A stretch of DNA of 46,183 bases from Lachnospiraceae bacterium (GTDB lineage Bacteria; Bacillota; Clostridia; Lachnospirales; Lachnospiraceae): positions 1-46,183 of the forward strand of contig JAFYBJ010000045.1 of NCBI GenBank assembly GCA_017540265.1, read 5' to 3'. A program made the translations under genes and the position numbers. The notes beneath the pieces were generated by a model, which was not told where the DNA came from, ran no database searches, and saw only the letters and a list, made by a program, of their open reading frames with translations. Positions 43,390-46,183 of the stretch are shown in pieces; position 1 is the stretch's first letter; each line of letters opens with the position of its first letter.

Positions 43390-46140
43390 TCATTGCATGT
43401 CTATTGTCACTGTCGCTGTGTAGGTAACTCCGGTTACCGCATCATATATGACAGCTGTCGCTGTCCTGTCAGCTACTCCCGCCGGGAAAATGTATGTTAC
43501 CTTTCCGTTCTGATCACTTCCGGCCTTTATGGTATATCCGGCCGGAACGCTCCATTTAATATAGCTTCCTTCTTCTTTCAGCACCTTATAAGCAGGATTT
43601 GTCTTTACGGCAAGCGAAACCGACTTTTGCTTTGAGCTGCCGGATTTCACTTTTATATAATCCTTTGAAAGTTTAAAGAGCTTAATGGGTGTGCGGACTC
43701 TGATGCTTATCTCGCTTCCTTCAAGCTTTGTTTTTCCGCAATAGGCAGCTATGGTAGCGGTTCCTGTCTTCTTTGCCGTGATCCGTCCAAACTTATCTGT
43801 CTTTATCACACCCTTGCCGTCAACGACCTTATAAACTATCGCTTTTCCGCTGTTCCAGCCGGTGTTTGCCGTTACATCCGCATATACCGAAGCCATCTCT
43901 CCCGCATAAAGGAGCGGATTTCCGTTCGCATCCTTTGATCCAAGATAACGGGTCACTGCCTTTGTAGCGTCATATTTCTCTATTTTTTCCTGAGGCGCTG
44001 CACTGACTTTTACCTTGAAATTTACGCTTGCTCCTTCTTTTTTACCGTCCATGGATATTGCTTTTATCGTCGCATTACCTGTCTTTTTTGCCATGATCAC
44101 ACCGGAAGAATTTACTTTTACAACAGACGGCGTGTCGCTTACCCATTTAATGGTATCCGTGGAAGCCTTATCGGGATGAACCATCAGGCTCAGTTTCTCT
44201 CCCTGCATGATGCTCACAAAATAATTTCCTGACGAAAGCTTACTTACCTCTGCGCCGTTGTAGAATGCTTCAAGCTTTCCTGCCGGCTGTTTTACAGTAT
44301 ATTTTACGGTTTTAGTCTTTGTCCCCGAAGCAACCGTGACAAACGCTGTACCCGGCGCTGAAAGCTTATAGCTTGCCGATCCGGATATTGCTGATACAGG
44401 CGCTGCTATATGAGGATTACTGTTTACGTAATTTATTTCTGCAGCCTTTCCGTCCGCAGTCTCTGCCTTTACATTCAGTGTAACAGTCTCTCCGGCTGTA
44501 TAGGTTCCCGATACGGGAGTATCGCCCATATCTATCCCGGTCACCCTATGTTCCGCCTGAGGAGCAGTTGTAGGGGTTACTAAGCTGCTTCCCGATGTAG
44601 GCGTAGCCGTAGGTGTCGGTGTTTTTGAAGAAGACCCGCCTCCGGTAGATGAAGAAGGTGTGGGATCATTATCTCCGCCTCCCGTAGATGAAGAAGGTGT
44701 GGGATCATTATCTCCGCCTCCCGTGGAAGATGAGGGCACAGGCGTCGGCGTCGCTTCAGCCGAAGGAGTTACCGACTGCCCGTCTGCCTGTACTATAAAG
44801 TCCGAAGTCGAAACGGAATAATATGTAATGGTTTTTCCGTTTGAGCTGAACCAGTATATCTTTCCATCCGAATATACCGGCTGCATATCGGAATATTCAG
44901 CGCCCTCGATAGTCTGCGCTTCTTTCTTTATATTACCGCTCCCGTCTATGAGCATTATCTTTTCTGTGCTGTCAGATCCGGAAACCTCTGTCCACATAAG
45001 AGCAAAGGAATCCTGAGATATCTTTACCAGATGTACATAGTGCAGCTTTGTGGAAAGGGACGAGCCATTAAATGAAGTAAAGCTTTTTGTGGCAGCCTGG
45101 CCTGAATCCGCCGATCCCGTAAAGTCCTTTGGTATTACTGATAAATATATGTTTCTCTGTGCAGATGCGCTGTAGCTGTCTGCATCGCTTAACGGCACTG
45201 AGGTACCTGCTATTAATAGATTTGAAGCGGACTGCTCGAAGCCTTCAAGGGTGACACCGGTAGCATTTGCTCCTGTTGTCCCCGGTATGGTAAATGCATA
45301 AGTTTTAGTAACAGAACTGATACTTCCGGAAAGAGCAGCTTTATTGACCATAACTGCTCTGGGATAGGCGTCGCCGTGATCGGCCCTGTAAAGATATGTT
45401 CCGTCATTTAAGACAAACTGGTTAAAGGAATGGCTGCTGTATCCGGTTCCTTCAGACGACACTCCCGTATTTGATTCCGTGCAGGTCATGGTGGAGGTGT
45501 CTATCTTAAAAGTCATATTTGCCTGGTGGTTCAAACCATCATTACTCTTATACATCTTATGACAGGTGTGTATATAGAGGTCAGTGCCGGACATCGTCAT
45601 CCTTAAGGACCCTGCATCAAAGGGTGTATTTGTGTTTATCCCTTTTATGGAGCAGTATGCGAGTTCATTCATTTCCTTATCATAATGAACTACTCTGATC
45701 ACTTCTTTGTCATCAGACTCACCGGTATTACTCTCGCCGTAAACTGCATAATAACCGTCGTCTGCTTTGTATGCTCCGCCAAAGATGGGAAGAGGCAGTG
45801 TAAAAGCCGACATAGACATTTCTTTAAACTTACTGTTTAACTCCTGAAAATAAAGACATGTCCCGTCACTTCCGATAGCCGTAAAGCCGCCGTTTCCGTC
45901 AGACCATAAATAGGAATTTTCAGGATTAGCCCAGTTAAAGTCCTTATAATAGCTTCCATATGCATACGCAGGAAGCGTATTATCCACGCTCTCCATTCCC
46001 GCATTTTCAAAATCGGAATTTCCGTCATATACCTGATCTGCGCTGGCATCCTCAGGCGCAGCAAGTGCCGGTATCTCCGCCGTAAGGAGCACCGGTATCA
46101 TAAATAACCCCGCAAGTTTTCTTATAAACCCATTCTTCAT
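43390..46140 (-). CDS. Secreted multi-domain protein with Ig-like (BIG2-type) repeats
   Basis: This is a 916-residue exported protein. The signal peptide is MKNGFIRKLAGLFMIPVLLT, continuing to a probable cleavage after PALAA. Residues about 40-455 are beta-rich with repeated Trp/Gly/Asp motifs (WSDGNGGFTAIGSDG) and may form a propeller-like domain. A Ser/Thr/Pro/Gly linker (about 456-521) carries 13-residue repeats (TGGGDNDPTPSSS). Three to four Ig-like modules follow, with typical BIG2 endings such as VVKVNSSGVIMAKKTGNATI and GRITAKKTGTATIAAYCG. No LPXTG signal, SLH domain or C-terminal anchor was seen, so it is either released or wall-bound by the Ig-like modules. GAGGAGG precedes the ATG. 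The ligand or partner is unknown. Confidence 0.85.
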   Translation of the reverse strand: MKNGFIRKLAGLFMIPVLLTAEIPALAAPEDASADQVYDGNSDFENAGMESVDNTLPAYAYGSYYKDFNWANPENSYLWSDGNGGFTAIGSDGTCLYFQELNSKFKEMSMSAFTLPLPIFGGAYKADDGYYAVYGESNTGESDDKEVIRVVHYDKEMNELAYCSIKGINTNTPFDAGSLRMTMSGTDLYIHTCHKMYKSNDGLNHQANMTFKIDTSTMTCTESNTGVSSEGTGYSSHSFNQFVLNDGTYLYRADHGDAYPRAVMVNKAALSGSISSVTKTYAFTIPGTTGANATGVTLEGFEQSASNLLIAGTSVPLSDADSYSASAQRNIYLSVIPKDFTGSADSGQAATKSFTSFNGSSLSTKLHYVHLVKISQDSFALMWTEVSGSDSTEKIMLIDGSGNIKKEAQTIEGAEYSDMQPVYSDGKIYWFSSNGKTITYYSVSTSDFIVQADGQSVTPSAEATPTPVPSSSTGGGDNDPTPSSSTGGGDNDPTPSSSTGGGSSSKTPTPTATPTSGSSLVTPTTAPQAEHRVTGIDMGDTPVSGTYTAGETVTLNVKAETADGKAAEINYVNSNPHIAAPVSAISGSASYKLSAPGTAFVTVASGTKTKTVKYTVKQPAGKLEAFYNGAEVSKLSSGNYFVSIMQGEKLSLMVHPDKASTDTIKWVSDTPSVVKVNSSGVIMAKKTGNATIKAISMDGKKEGASVNFKVKVSAAPQEKIEKYDATKAVTRYLGSKDANGNPLLYAGEMASVYADVTANTGWNSGKAIVYKVVDGKGVIKTDKFGRITAKKTGTATIAAYCGKTKLEGSEISIRVRTPIKLFKLSKDYIKVKSGSSKQKSVSLAVKTNPAYKVLKEEGSYIKWSVPAGYTIKAGSDQNGKVTYIFPAGVADRTATAVIYDAVTGVTYTATVTIDMQ
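44636..44752 (-). repeat. 39-bp tandem repeats encoding the Ser/Gly/Pro linker
   Basis: Two nearly identical 39-bp copies (44636-44674 and 44675-44713, differing at one base) and a diverged third copy encode 13-residue units like TGGGDNDPTPSSS in the linker of the secreted Ig-like protein. Confidence 0.85.
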
Positions 46141-46183
46141 ATAAAAACCTCCTCTTGCCCCCCGTTTATTTTATCATTTTATC
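46141..46183 (-). promoter_or_regulatory. Start region of the secreted-protein gene with -10-like elements
   Basis: Reading into the gene on the minus strand, GATAAAATGATAAAATAAA contains two TAAAAT hexamers, then GAGGAGG about 8 nt before the ATG. A -35 element would lie beyond the window edge, so the promoter call is tentative. Confidence 0.35.

Overview
The window looks like the chromosome of a motile, low-to-mid-GC Gram-positive anaerobe of the class Clostridia, most likely Lachnospiraceae (an inference from gene content, not from a marker gene). Supporting genes are hprK, a whiA homologue, a Gram-positive-type murB, an ROK glucokinase, flagellin with FliS, a FliK-like protein next to flagellin, a PLP-dependent speA beside speE, and many zinc-ribbon and Ig-like proteins. 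Nearly all genes lie on the minus strand. No tRNA, rRNA or CRISPR array was seen.

Region 1 (1-5.7 kb) is an AT-rich accessory segment. It holds a frameshifted remnant of an Rpn-type nuclease, a MORN-repeat lipoprotein, a 994-residue zinc-ribbon protein with tandem beta-rich PH/GRAM-like modules, a small coiled-coil protein, a 121-bp structure bounded by 16-bp perfect inverted repeats, an intergenic hairpin repeat and a serine resolvase. Region 2 (5.8-11.2 kb) holds a double-zinc-ribbon membrane protein, a large fusion of a YidC/Oxa1 insertase domain to an extracellular sulfatase/phosphotransferase-like domain, and a TraX-family membrane protein on the plus strand.

Region 3 (11.1-29.2 kb) is a long, tightly packed minus-strand array. 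In transcription order it reads: Orn/Lys/Arg decarboxylase, speE, a Cache/GGDEF diguanylate cyclase, an orphan TRAP binding protein, ftsH, uvrC, a second YidC-sulfatase fusion, an SGNH-like protein, hprK, glucokinase, murB, a membrane acyltransferase and a shortened whiA. Many junctions overlap by 1-4 nt (ATGA, TTGA, TAATG), which suggests translational coupling.

Region 4 (29.3-40.8 kb) contains a late flagellar operon (FliK-like protein, flagellin, fliS). A sigma-28-type promoter for it overlaps the stop codon of the preceding gene. Upstream lie glgB, a two-helix membrane protein, and a TPR/acidic-repeat protein with a degenerate AAA+ domain. ksgA follows with its own terminator. Region 5 (40.8-46.2 kb) carries a plus-strand MBOAT acyltransferase/SGNH pair that looks like a cell-surface O-acylation module. 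It converges through a bidirectional terminator on a large secreted Ig-like-domain protein.

The strongest candidate for an undescribed system is the pair of paralogous YidC-sulfatase fusions (7421-10147 and 17040-19712). Each puts an insertase fold, seven further predicted membrane helices and an extracellular alkaline-phosphatase-superfamily domain in one chain. Surface-modification genes (SGNH, Acyltransferase_3, TraX, MBOAT) lie nearby. Envelope glycopolymer modification is my inference; the sequence shows the fusion and the conserved metal-site motifs directly.
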